A DNA stretch of 36,901 bases from Sulfurimonas sp. (GTDB taxonomy: Bacteria > Campylobacterota > Campylobacteria > Campylobacterales > Sulfurimonadaceae), in contig QNZS01000071.1 of the NCBI GenBank assembly GCA_003978465.1, positions 1 through 36,901 of the forward strand. The letters are read 5' to 3'. The position numbers and the translations under genes are program-made. Positions 7,920-15,962 of this stretch are shown one piece after another; within the stretch, counting starts at the first letter, position 1; each line of letters starts with the position of its first letter. The notes beneath the pieces are model-generated. The model searched no databases. It saw only the letters and a program-made list of their open reading frames with translations, and was not told the origin of the DNA.

Positions 7920-8430
7920 TTAGTTAGTTGGAAATTCTTTGTTTAAAGTATCAAAAGCCTGAATAGACTTAAAGTCTTGCCATTTTGAATTATGATTATT
8001 ACAACTTGATTTTGCAGCCTTTTTAACGACATCAGCAGCTGGAACTTTCATAAGCACAATAGTGCACCTGATGGACTATTACATATATCAGCTGCTTTAA
8101 AGTTTGAGAGTTGTACATTATCTGATTGCTCTGAACCTGCTTTTATAATTGCATGGACTGTTTCACTCTATCCGTTTTCAGTTGTTTGAGTAAAACTTTG
8201 TATTTGTCTTTAACCTGAGTTGCTATCTATTAGCTTAAGTTAGAACGACCTTCATCATAGTGATTCTACTAATATATGCTATTCCTGAAGGACTTTTATT
8301 TTCGATAGCTATACAAGACTATATTGGAGCGAGAACATTTGTTTGTTTCTGGTTTTGGTTCCGAATCTGAGCATACACAAAATACTATAATTAAACACAA
8401 TAGGATAATCTTGAAAAATATTCCATTATA
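7920..8430 (-). pseudogene. decayed lipoprotein gene
   Basis: The 750-bp gap between der and the next gene carries, on the reverse strand, a lipoprotein-like N-terminus (KIILLCLIIVFCVC then SDSEPKPETN, with a Cys preceded by a hydrophobic stretch), then pieces in changing frames: NKSPSGIAYISRITMMKVVL, ETVHAIIKAGSEQSDNVQL followed by SNFKAADICNSPSG, and an ending VPAADVVKKAAKSS..CNNHNSKWQDFKSIQAF and DTLNKEFPTN before a stop at 7920-7922. At least three frame changes or stops interrupt it. The segment SPSG-x-hydrophobic-x-MKV occurs twice, suggesting an internal repeat. The family is not recognised. Confidence 0.6.
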
Positions 8431-8530
8431 GGGGAGAGTATTCTTGTTAAATATCTTAAAGTAAAGTATACTAGCATGAATCTTTAAATTATATCATTAT
8501 GAAGCATTAAATCTAAGAAGAAGGGATATT

Positions 8531-8977
8531 TTGAAGGAGTACTATTCATATGAAGTATTTAGAAATGATACAAAAAAACTCATACACAAGAGTAAATCAT
8601 TTAAACCTGAATCCATAGTTTCAATCGCAAGAGGGGGTTTAACCCTGGCACACTGTATTGCTGAAGGTTTAAACCTACGCGATGTTCAATGTATAAGAAC
8701 TGAGTTATATGATGGACAGGTGAAAAGAAAAGAGATTACATTTTTTGCTAATTGTAATTTTGGGGACAAAAAAAGAGTTTTAGTAGTCGATGATATAGCT
8801 GATAGTGGAGAAACACTCAAAGCAGTTATGCACTACTTAGAGAAGAACTTTAAAGGGGTAGAATTCCAATCTGCAACACTTTTTTACAAAAAAAGTTCTT
8901 TATATGAGCCTGACTTTTGGATAAATGAGGCAAAAAATTGGATAGAGTTTTTTTGGGAAAAAGATTTTGAAACTTAA
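8531..8977 (+). CDS. Phosphoribosyltransferase, purine (Gpt-like) type
   Basis: The 148-residue protein has the type I PRTase fold. SIARGGLTLA (31-40) is the pyrophosphate loop region, and VLVVDDIADSGET (83-95) is the PRPP-binding signature with its two acidic residues. The FW-rich C-terminus (NWIEFFWEKDF) resembles small xanthine/guanine/hypoxanthine phosphoribosyltransferases, so purine salvage is likely, but the base specificity cannot be read from sequence. Start is TTG at 8531, with AAGAAGGGA 6-8 nt upstream; no better ATG exists. A TATACT at 8467-8472 may be its promoter. It converges with the DjlA-like gene, leaving 8 bp between stops. Confidence 0.8.
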   Translation: MKEYYSYEVFRNDTKKLIHKSKSFKPESIVSIARGGLTLAHCIAEGLNLRDVQCIRTELYDGQVKRKEITFFANCNFGDKKRVLVVDDIADSGETLKAVMHYLEKNFKGVEFQSATLFYKKSSLYEPDFWINEAKNWIEFFWEKDFET

Positions 8978-8985
8978 AATAGTGT

Positions 8986-9738
8986 TTATTTTCTAGATGC
9001 TTCTATCATCTCATATGCTTGGTTTATCTCCTGAGTTTTAGCAGTTGCCTCTTTCATATAGGCTTCATCTTTTCCTTGGGAAGCGATGATGTCAGGATGG
9101 TATTGTCTGACGAGTTTTCTATATGCTTTTTTGACAGTTTTTATGTCATCATTTTTACTAACACCTAAGGTTTTATAAGCATCTTCAATGTTTGCTTTTG
9201 GAGTAACATTTTTCATCATTTGCTCAAACTGATCAAAGATTTTATGGTAAGCATCAGGGTCAAATTCAAGCGCCTCAGCTATTGTAGATAAAATTTCTTC
9301 TTCACTTGAACTACATTCACCATCAATAAATGCAAGTTGAATCAAAAAACCCATAAACTGCTGTTGTTGTGTTTTGTTTCGTTTAATAGAATTAGCTAAG
9401 GAGTGTGCAACATCTTCTATATTGTCACTTCTTTCTTTTTCTTCATTAAATATATCTTTGAGTATCTGTTTTGTCTTTTGAGGTTCAGGAAAAACTGCAC
9501 TGATATCATCAAACATAATCCCTACAAGTTGTGCTTCAAGTGCATCGACTTTTCCATCAGCTTTAGCCACTTTTGCAACGAGTGCAACAAAAAGACCTAA
9601 TTCGCTACTTGCAAGAGAGCCATGAGAAACAGAAAAGTTCTTAAAGGCTTTTTGTGAGTAGTTTTCATACTTACCATAGCTTTTAAATACAGTGTAAAAA
9701 ACATAACCGATAACAGCAAATATAATGAGGTTTAACAT
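8986..9738 (-). CDS. djlA: DjlA-like membrane-anchored J-domain co-chaperone
   Basis: The 250-residue protein has an N-terminal membrane anchor (LNLIIFAVIGYVFYTVF, 2-18), a central TerB-like helical domain (about 45-165, with KADGKVD at 59-65 and the matching FIDGECS at 137-143), and a C-terminal J domain (about 185-248) with the HPD tripeptide at 214-216 that stimulates DnaK ATPase. This order is that of DjlA. AAGGATG precedes the ATG, and a reverse-strand TATAAT at 9767-9762 is the probable -10. It is divergent from the DMT exporter. The symbol is by architecture, not proven orthology. Confidence 0.82.
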   Translation of the reverse strand: MLNLIIFAVIGYVFYTVFKSYGKYENYSQKAFKNFSVSHGSLASSELGLFVALVAKVAKADGKVDALEAQLVGIMFDDISAVFPEPQKTKQILKDIFNEEKERSDNIEDVAHSLANSIKRNKTQQQQFMGFLIQLAFIDGECSSSEEEILSTIAEALEFDPDAYHKIFDQFEQMMKNVTPKANIEDAYKTLGVSKNDDIKTVKKAYRKLVRQYHPDIIASQGKDEAYMKEATAKTQEINQAYEMIEASRK

Positions 9739-9761
9739 AAAACATCCTTTTAATTATGTTC

Positions 9762-9796
9762 ATTATAAAGAAGAGAAGTTAATAGATGGGTATAAT
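9762..9796. promoter_or_regulatory. divergent -10 boxes of djlA-like gene and DMT exporter
   Basis: Reverse-strand TATAAT at 9767-9762 serves the DjlA-like gene with a leader of about 18 nt. Forward-strand TATAAT at 9791-9796 ends 7 nt before the ATG at 9804. If the forward box is used, the DMT exporter mRNA is leaderless and the upstream ATG at 9786 is not transcribed. Confidence 0.5.
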
Positions 9797-9803
9797 TGCA
9801 TTA

Positions 9804-10691
9804 ATGAATTATATTAAAAATTTAAATGCGGGTGTTAAGTACATGCTTATAGCCTCTTTTACCTTTGCCATTATGGGTGCCTTCGCAAAACTAGCAAGTC
9901 CAACTATACCGTCTTTAGAAGTTGTTTTTTTTAGAAATCTTGCGGGTGTTATCATCGTAGGAATAGCCATACTAAAAGCACCTATGAAACATATAGGAGG
10001 GAAGCCATATCTCCTCTTTTTCCGAGGTTTTATTGGTTTTATAGCACTTTTAGCATTTTTTTATAACATTGCACATATTTCACTAGGTGATGCAATGACC
10101 TACTCAAAAACTTCACCGATTTTTACAGCAGTATTTGCTTATCTTTTTTTGCATGAGAAGTTGAGTTTTAAAGGGTGGCTAGCTATATTTGTTGGGTTTA
10201 TTGGTATTCTTTTTATAACACAGCCGAGTGACTTGGGATTTTCCAAGTATGATTTACTTGGTATATTTAGTGGTGTTGGTGCAGCACTTGCCTACACTTC
10301 TGTTAGAGAACTAAAGTCTTACTATGATACTCGTGCTATAGTACTTTCTTTTATGATGACAGGGACTTTAGGACCTTTTGTTCTTTTTATAGTTTCACCA
10401 TATGTTGAGATAAATGACCTTGACTTTATCTTTAGCAAATTTGTTATGCCAGAGGGAATTATTTGGTTATACCTCTTGCTTATGGGAGTTTTTGCAACAA
10501 TTTCGCAACTTCTAATGACAAAAGCCTATGGTGAAGCCAAGGCAGGAATAGTTGGAGCTGTAAGTTACTCAAATATATTTTTTTCCATCATTGTTGGTGT
10601 TTTACTTGGAGACATGCTTCCATCTTTAAGTACAACATTTGGCATAGTCCTAATCATCTTAGCTGGCATAATGGTAGCAAAAGCAAAATAA
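9804..10691 (+). CDS. DMT (EamA) family transporter
   Basis: Inner-membrane protein of about 295 residues with ten predicted helices in two EamA repeats. The first runs from KYMLIASFTFAIMGAFAKLA to the LFLHEKLSFKGWLAIFVGFI stretch; the second begins at LLGIFSGVGAALAYTSVREL. Such proteins export metabolites, but the substrate is unknown. An ATG 18 bp upstream (9786) is open and has an AGAAGAGAAG sequence before it. I prefer 9804 because a TATAAT at 9791-9796 sits between the two starts and because related proteins begin shortly before the G-VKYML segment. kdsA follows after 41 bp with its own promoter. Confidence 0.8.
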   Translation: MNYIKNLNAGVKYMLIASFTFAIMGAFAKLASPTIPSLEVVFFRNLAGVIIVGIAILKAPMKHIGGKPYLLFFRGFIGFIALLAFFYNIAHISLGDAMTYSKTSPIFTAVFAYLFLHEKLSFKGWLAIFVGFIGILFITQPSDLGFSKYDLLGIFSGVGAALAYTSVRELKSYYDTRAIVLSFMMTGTLGPFVLFIVSPYVEINDLDFIFSKFVMPEGIIWLYLLLMGVFATISQLLMTKAYGEAKAGIVGAVSYSNIFFSIIVGVLLGDMLPSLSTTFGIVLIILAGIMVAKAK

Positions 10692-10693
10692 GA

Positions 10694-10699
10694 TATAAT
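10694..10699 (+). promoter_or_regulatory. -10 box of the kdsA operon
   Basis: TATAAT, embedded in the near-palindrome AGATAT-A-ATATCT (10691-10703), 33 nt before the kdsA ATG. It leaves a leader of about 26 nt with AAGAAG as Shine-Dalgarno. It would serve the whole kdsA-ribH-nusB-cytochrome run. Confidence 0.55.
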
Positions 10700-10732
10700 A
10701 TCTTTAATAAAATTCTAACTTAAGAAGAAAAT

Positions 10733-11524
10733 ATGAAACTTTTATCAGGGCCTTGTGTAATTGAGAGTGAAGAAAATATCTTCAAAATTGCAAAAGAATT
10801 AGAGAAATACCAGAAAGATGAAACTATAGACTTTTACTTTAAAGCTAGTTTTGACAAAGCAAATCGTACTTCGTTAGAGTCTTTTCGTGGACTTGGGATA
10901 GATGAAGGTTTAAGAATATTACAAAAAGTGAAAGATGACTTTGATTACAAAATAGTAACGGATGTTCATGAGTCTGCTCAGGTAAATCAAGTAGCAGAGG
11001 TTGTAGATATGCTACAAATTCCTGCATTTTTGTGTCGCCAAACTGACCTGCTTGTGGCATGTGCAAAGACTTCATGTGAAGTGAACATTAAAAAAGGACA
11101 GTTTCTCTCAGCAGATGCGATGAAATACCCACTTTTAAAGATACTTCAAACTCGTGGATGTTCTGAACCAACATATGAAAATTCAAAAAAGCATGGAGTT
11201 TACCTTTGTGAGCGTGGAAATAGTTTTGGTTATGGAAATATGGTTGTTGATATGCGAAATCTTGTCATCATGCGAGAGTTTGCACCAGTAATTTTTGATG
11301 CAACTCACTCAGTTCAAATGCCAACGGCAGAGAACGGTAAAACGGGTGGTGATAGCTCAATGGTTCCACACTTGGCAAAAGCTGCAGCAGCAATAGGTGT
11401 TGATGGTTTCTTTTTTGAAACGCATTTTGACCCTAGTGTCGCTTTGAGCGATGGACCAAATATGTTAAAGTTAGAAGACTTAGATAAATTAATAAAAAAA
11501 ATAAAATTGATACAGGAGATATAA
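10733..11524 (+). CDS. kdsA: 3-deoxy-D-manno-octulosonate 8-phosphate synthase, metal-dependent class
   Basis: Condenses phosphoenolpyruvate with arabinose 5-phosphate to KDO-8-phosphate for the LPS inner core. The 263-residue TIM barrel shows LSGPCVIES (4-12), [12 protein letters not shown] (36-47), CRQTDLL (101-107), [14 protein letters not shown] (120-133) and DATHSVQMP (189-197). Cys8, His192, Glu229 and Asp240 match the metal ligands of class II enzymes such as that of Aquifex, whereas the E. coli type has Asn in place of the Cys. First gene of a long operon; ribH begins 3 bp after its stop. Confidence 0.96.
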   Translation: MKLLSGPCVIESEENIFKIAKELEKYQKDETIDFYFKASFDKANRTSLESFRGLGIDEGLRILQKVKDDFDYKIVTDVHESAQVNQVAEVVDMLQIPAFLCRQTDLLVACAKTSCEVNIKKGQFLSADAMKYPLLKILQTRGCSEPTYENSKKHGVYLCERGNSFGYGNMVVDMRNLVIMREFAPVIFDATHSVQMPTAENGKTGGDSSMVPHLAKAAAAIGVDGFFFETHFDPSVALSDGPNMLKLEDLDKLIKKIKLIQEI

Positions 11525-11527
11525 AAG

Positions 11528-11992
11528 ATGAATTTAATTGAAGGTAAATTACAAGTAATTAATGGAAAAAAAATAGCGATAGTAAGTACACGCTGGAACC
11601 ACTTCATAGTTGATAGACTAGTTGAGGGTGCTACGGATGCTTTTGCTCGTCATGGCGGAAATGAAGAAGATATAACTCAGGTTATCGTTCCTGGTGCATT
11701 TGAACTTCCTATGATAGTTGACCAATTACTTTCTAGTGGAAAGTATGATGCTGTATGTGCTCTAGGTGCAGTTATCCGTGGGGCAACTCCTCACTTTGAC
11801 TATATAAGTGCTGAGGCTACAAAAGGTATCGCTACTATGAGCTTAAAGTACCAAAAACCAGTAAGTTTTGGACTATTAACAACTGATACTATCGAGCAAG
11901 CAATTGAGCGTGCTGGAACAAAAGCTGGTAACAAAGGTTTTGAAGCAATGACTACAGTTATTGAAATGATAAACCTATATGAGGAACTATAA
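11528..11992 (+). CDS. ribH: 6,7-dimethyl-8-ribityllumazine synthase
   Basis: Penultimate step of riboflavin synthesis, joining the ribityl-aminopyrimidine with dihydroxybutanone phosphate. The 154-residue protein has the family's usual size and motifs: [16 protein letters not shown] (substrate-binding Trp), [22 protein letters not shown] (with the catalytic His) and [12 protein letters not shown]. The Shine-Dalgarno AGGAGAT lies across the end of kdsA, suggesting coupled translation, and the stop overlaps the nusB start (TAATG). ribA, the pathway entry enzyme, is at 100. Confidence 0.96.
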   Translation: MNLIEGKLQVINGKKIAIVSTRWNHFIVDRLVEGATDAFARHGGNEEDITQVIVPGAFELPMIVDQLLSSGKYDAVCALGAVIRGATPHFDYISAEATKGIATMSLKYQKPVSFGLLTTDTIEQAIERAGTKAGNKGFEAMTTVIEMINLYEEL

Positions 11993-12390
11993 TGGCAACT
12001 AGACATCACGCTCGTATGGCTGTTGTAAGCCTTTTATATGCATTTGATTTAGGAAATGGTAACACAGCTGAACATACAGATGAAATACTAGAAGAAAAGA
12101 AGATTCGTAACAAACAAAAAGACTTTGCACTTGATTTATATAGTGGTGTTATGAGTAACCTTGATGCTTGTGATGAAGCAATTATCACACATCTTAAGGA
12201 TTGGGATTTTAAAAGACTTGGAAGTATTGAGCGTGCTACTCTGCGTTTAGCAACTTATGAGATACTTTTTGGAGATCTTGATTCTGCTGTTGTTATTAAT
12301 GAAGCAGTGGAAATTACTAAGGCTTTTGGAACAGAGCAGTCTCCTAAATTTATTAATGGTGTTTTGGATGCAATCAGTAAAGCTAAGTAA
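11992..12390 (+). CDS. nusB: Transcription antitermination factor NusB
   Basis: RNA-binding all-helical protein that joins NusE (S10) on boxA sites, chiefly for rRNA transcription. The 132-residue sequence has the family pattern: TRHHARMAVVSLLYAFDL at the N-terminus, SIERATLRLATYEILF in the middle and VINEAVEITKAFGTEQS then KFINGVLDAI at the end. The start overlaps the ribH stop by one base. ribH-nusB adjacency is widespread in bacteria. The cytochrome gene starts 4 bp after its stop. Confidence 0.95.
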   Translation: MATRHHARMAVVSLLYAFDLGNGNTAEHTDEILEEKKIRNKQKDFALDLYSGVMSNLDACDEAIITHLKDWDFKRLGSIERATLRLATYEILFGDLDSAVVINEAVEITKAFGTEQSPKFINGVLDAISKAK

Positions 12391-12394
12391 ATAA

Positions 12395-14815
12395 ATGAAT
12401 AAGTCACTATTTTTAGTACTTTTATTTTGTGTTTCACTTTTTGCTAAAATTGATTACACAAAAACAAACAACTGTCTGAATTGTCATAGTGGAATTGAAC
12501 ATATCCGTGAGCAAAACTCAGAGATGAGCATAGCAATTGCACATAGGGCAGAAAAAGCTGGTTATGCTGAAAATAGTTGTATTATCTGTCACGGGGGAAA
12601 TCCTGCGACAAAACATAAGAGTAAGGCACATAAGGGTACGATAGATTACTTTAAAGAGCATAAAGGTCCAAAAGAGTACTATCCTGCACCTGCAAGTACT
12701 TGGATAAATGAAAACACTTGTGGTGTCTGTCATCCAGTACAAGTTAAAAACCAAATGAACTCTCTTATGATGACTGAACAGGGAAAAATTCAAGGGGCAA
12801 TGTGGTCATTTGGTGCAAAAGAGGGTTACAAACATATAAACGGTAACTACAAAACACATAATCCTCGTAGCCCAATGTCTCGTTCAGGAACAGCTACCTA
12901 TAGAGAATATATGCAAAAACTTGCCAAAAAGGAACCACAAGCCTTTCCCGAAAGAATGCGAGAACTTCCCCAAGCACCAAGTGTAAAAGAAGTAACTGCT
13001 GATCCATCTTTGGCTGTTTATACCTACCTTCGTCAAGAATGTCTACGTTGTCACACAGGAAGTAAGGGTCGCTCAAAACGTGGTGACTTTAGAGGTATAG
13101 GTTGTGCATCATGTCATGTTCCTTACTCTAATGAAGGCTTTTATGAGGGTGATGACAATTCTATAGATAAAAAATCTCGAGGTCATATGCTCTCTCATCA
13201 GATACAGTCTTCTCGTAAGGTAAAAGTAACTATTCATGATGTGCAGTACTCGGGTGTTCCGGTTGAGACATGTTCTACTTGTCATAACCGTGGTAAGCGT
13301 ATAGGTGTCTCATACCAAGGACTTATGGAAACTTCATACAATGCAACTTTTGATGCTGAGGGTAATGGACAACCAAAACTTCATACAAAACGCTACTTAC
13401 ATATGAAAGAAGATATTCATTATCAAAAAGGGATGTTGTGTCAAGATTGCCACACTTCAAATGATCTTCATGGTGATGGCTTCTTAGGTGGAGCTAACTT
13501 AGCAGCTGTTGAGATTGAGTGTCAAGATTGTCATGGAACGACTAAGGCTTATCCATGGGAATTACCTATTGGTTACTCTGATGAGTTTAGCAAAGAGAGA
13601 AAAGAAGGTAAGCCCCGTGGTGTTGCTCAATACTTAGTAGAGTACTTAAAACAAGGTTTTGTACCTGATGATAAGGGTGATGGTTATATTCTAACTGCAC
13701 GTGGAAATCCACTTCCAAAAGCGGTTAAAAAGGGCAATAAAATCATAATGCACTTGGCTTCAGGAAAAGATATAGAACTAAAACCATTAAAACTTTTAAA
13801 AGAAGAAAAACGTCTCTCTAAAAAAGCACTGATAGCTATGGATGTTGTGACTGCACATACAGAGGAGTTAGAGTGTTACACTTGTCATGCAACATGGGCA
13901 CCTCAATGTTATGGTTGTCATGTTAAGATTGATTATAGTGGTGGTAAATCAAATGTGGATTATCTTAAAGCCTCACATGATCAAGATATTCACGGTACAA
14001 CTGGTGGCATGCGAGACCTTAAAAAATATCTTATTCCCGGTAAGGTTACTGAAACACGTTCATTTCTTCGTTGGGAAGACCCAGCTTTAGCACAAAATGG
14101 AGAAGGGCGTATCACTCCTGTTATACCGGGCTGTCAGACGACTATTACGGTTATAGGTGAAGATGGTAAAGCACTGCTTCAAAACCATATATATAAGGTT
14201 AAAAATGTTGAGGGTAAAGGTGAAGAGGGGCAAAATGCCCTAGATATGTCACCAGTTCAACCCCATACTATTCAAAAAGAGTCAAGAAATTGTGAGTCTT
14301 GTCATGTTTCAGATAAGGCTTTAGGACTTGGTATTGGCAGTAGTGCTGATTGGACTACTACAACTATTGTTGACCTTATGAGCCCAGATAAAAAAGTACT
14401 ACCGAGACAAATAGATGAGCAGATACCAGGGATTCCAAATTTAAAATATGATTATTCACAGTTTGTAGATGAAAATGGTATACAAGTTATGACAGTAGGA
14501 CATCACTTTAAACTCTCACAAGCTCTTGATAAAGAGCAAAGATCGAAGTTAGATCGTCGTGGTGTTTGTCTCTCATGTCACATAGATATACCTGCAGGTA
14601 ATATAGGTGTGAGTGCTATGACACATATTGCAAATATGGCGGAGTTAGAGATAGATAACCAGGAGCATAAAAATATTTTAAATAAAATTTTAAATATTGG
14701 TGCCGGTACACAGATAATAGGTGGACTCCTTGTTTCATTTATGTTTATATATCTTGTATATACTATCTTCATTAGGAAAAAATTTATCAACTCAAGAAAT
14801 AGAGGATGGAAATAA
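12395..14815 (+). CDS. Membrane-anchored dodecaheme c-type cytochrome
   Basis: The 806-residue protein has a signal peptide (SLFLVLLFCVSLFAK, 4-18) and twelve CxxCH heme-attachment motifs: CLNCH, CIICH, CGVCH, CLRCH, CASCH, CSTCH, CQDCH, CQDCH, CYTCH, CYGCH, CESCH and CLSCH. A C-terminal helix (IGGLLVSFMFIYLVYTIFI, about 774-792) is followed by a basic tail. It should be exported, matured by the Ccs/Ccm system and stay anchored in the inner membrane, facing the periplasm, as an electron carrier or reductase. The spacing (two motifs 7 residues apart around WAPQ) does not fit octaheme HAO or pentaheme NrfA families. The substrate is unknown. It lies in a housekeeping operon, 4 bp after nusB. 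Confidence 0.85.
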   Translation: MNKSLFLVLLFCVSLFAKIDYTKTNNCLNCHSGIEHIREQNSEMSIAIAHRAEKAGYAENSCIICHGGNPATKHKSKAHKGTIDYFKEHKGPKEYYPAPASTWINENTCGVCHPVQVKNQMNSLMMTEQGKIQGAMWSFGAKEGYKHINGNYKTHNPRSPMSRSGTATYREYMQKLAKKEPQAFPERMRELPQAPSVKEVTADPSLAVYTYLRQECLRCHTGSKGRSKRGDFRGIGCASCHVPYSNEGFYEGDDNSIDKKSRGHMLSHQIQSSRKVKVTIHDVQYSGVPVETCSTCHNRGKRIGVSYQGLMETSYNATFDAEGNGQPKLHTKRYLHMKEDIHYQKGMLCQDCHTSNDLHGDGFLGGANLAAVEIECQDCHGTTKAYPWELPIGYSDEFSKERKEGKPRGVAQYLVEYLKQGFVPDDKGDGYILTARGNPLPKAVKKGNKIIMHLASGKDIELKPLKLLKEEKRLSKKALIAMDVVTAHTEELECYTCHATWAPQCYGCHVKIDYSGGKSNVDYLKASHDQDIHGTTGGMRDLKKYLIPGKVTETRSFLRWEDPALAQNGEGRITPVIPGCQTTITVIGEDGKALLQNHIYKVKNVEGKGEEGQNALDMSPVQPHTIQKESRNCESCHVSDKALGLGIGSSADWTTTTIVDLMSPDKKVLPRQIDEQIPGIPNLKYDYSQFVDENGIQVMTVGHHFKLSQALDKEQRSKLDRRGVCLSCHIDIPAGNIGVSAMTHIANMAELEIDNQEHKNILNKILNIGAGTQIIGGLLVSFMFIYLVYTIFIRKKFINSRNRGWK

Positions 14816-14817
14816 TT

Positions 14818-14922
14818 ATGAAAAAAGTTACACTTATTTTAGATGCACTAATAAAAGGTAAAAACAACAACAAAGCTGTGGCTATGTTTGTACAAAAAGT
14901 GGGCCAATGTTTAAAAGATTAA
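14818..14922 (+). CDS. possible 34-codon small protein
   Basis: An ATG at 14818, 3 nt after the cytochrome stop and about 10 nt after GAGGATGG, opens a 34-codon frame (MKKVTLILDALIKGKNNNKA, ending VGQCLKD) that overlaps the mqnC start by 16 bp. It is basic and weakly amphipathic, with no recognised family. It may be a real small protein or merely a translational bridge that carries ribosomes to mqnC, whose own Shine-Dalgarno is poor. Conservation would decide. Confidence 0.35.
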   Translation: MKKVTLILDALIKGKNNNKAVAMFVQKVGQCLKD

Positions 14923-15962
14923 CAAAAGAAGAAGCATTAGATTTAATCAAAAATGCTGACTTAAAAGAACTGGGAAGATTAGCATCAGCTCGTAAAAAAG
15001 AATTACATCCTAAAGGCATCACTACTTTTGTGATAGATAGAAATATAAACTATACTAACATCTGTTGGGTAGATTGTAAGTTTTGTGCTTTTTATAGACA
15101 TGAAAAAGATGCAGATGCATATGTACTAACTTTTGATGAAATAGATCAAAAAATAGATGAACTTTTAGAAATAGGTGGAACACAAATCCTTTTTCAAGGT
15201 GGAGTGCATCCTAAGCTAAAAATAGCTTGGTATGAGGATTTAGTTGAACATATTCATACTAAGTATCCTAGTATTACTATTCATGGATTTAGCTCTATTG
15301 AGCTTGATTTTATCGCAAAAGTTTCTCGTATAACTATACAAGAAGTGTTATCGCGCCTTAAAGTAAAAGGTCTCGCTTCCATCCCTGGAGCAGGAGCTGA
15401 GATTCTTAATGATGATGTTCGTGATATTATCGCACCAAAGAAGATAGATGCAAAAGTTTGGGCAAATGTACACCGTCAAGCACATAAACTAGACATAATG
15501 TCTACAGCAACTATGATGTATGGAACAGTTGAGACAGATGAGCAAATACTCGAGCACTTTGATATGATTCGTGATCTTCAAGATGAAACAGGTGGTTTTC
15601 GTGCATTTATTATGTGGAGTTTTCAGGGTAAAAATACTGAACTTTTAGCACAGATTCCAAATATGGAAAAACCATCCTCAAACCGTTACCTGCGTTTACT
15701 CGCAGTTGCACGGCTTTATCTTGATAATGTACCGAATATTCAAAGTTCATGGGTAACACAAGGTCCATACATTGGGCAGATGGCACTGCGTTTTGGTGCG
15801 AATGACCTCGGCTCAACTATGATGGAAGAAAATGTAGTAAGTTCTGCAGGTGCAGCTTATGCAATGGCAAAAGAAGAGATGGTACAGCTTATCCGTGATA
15901 TAGATGAGATACCAGCGGTGAGAAACACTGCATATGAAACGTTAAGTATTTTCGAGGAATAA
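14907..15962 (+). CDS. mqnC: Cyclic dehypoxanthine futalosine synthase
   Basis: Radical SAM enzyme of the futalosine route to menaquinone, which cyclises dehypoxanthine futalosine. The 351-residue protein has the Fe-S cluster motif in NICWVDCKFCAFYRH (Cys-x3-Cys-x2-Cys, residues 53-60) and family segments QILFQGGVHPKLKI, HGFSSIELDF, LASIPGAGAEIL and QTVGPYIGQ-like TQGPYIGQMALRFGANDLG. The last distinguishes the MqnC/MqnE/CofH group; overall pattern and length favour MqnC. The start is inside the 34-codon ORF. The M16 gene begins directly at its stop. mqnP at 25047 belongs to the same pathway. Confidence 0.92.
   Translation: MFKRLTKEEALDLIKNADLKELGRLASARKKELHPKGITTFVIDRNINYTNICWVDCKFCAFYRHEKDADAYVLTFDEIDQKIDELLEIGGTQILFQGGVHPKLKIAWYEDLVEHIHTKYPSITIHGFSSIELDFIAKVSRITIQEVLSRLKVKGLASIPGAGAEILNDDVRDIIAPKKIDAKVWANVHRQAHKLDIMSTATMMYGTVETDEQILEHFDMIRDLQDETGGFRAFIMWSFQGKNTELLAQIPNMEKPSSNRYLRLLAVARLYLDNVPNIQSSWVTQGPYIGQMALRFGANDLGSTMMEENVVSSAGAAYAMAKEEMVQLIRDIDEIPAVRNTAYETLSIFEE

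Noticed and set aside
7781-7920. attachment site or mobile element border near der
   Set aside because: No direct repeats, tRNA end or recombinase gene; the palindrome at 7815-7832 fits a leader hairpin.
13887-14090. 67-codon open frame inside the cytochrome gene
   Set aside because: Out-of-frame shadow; the cytochrome frame carries heme motifs through this whole stretch.
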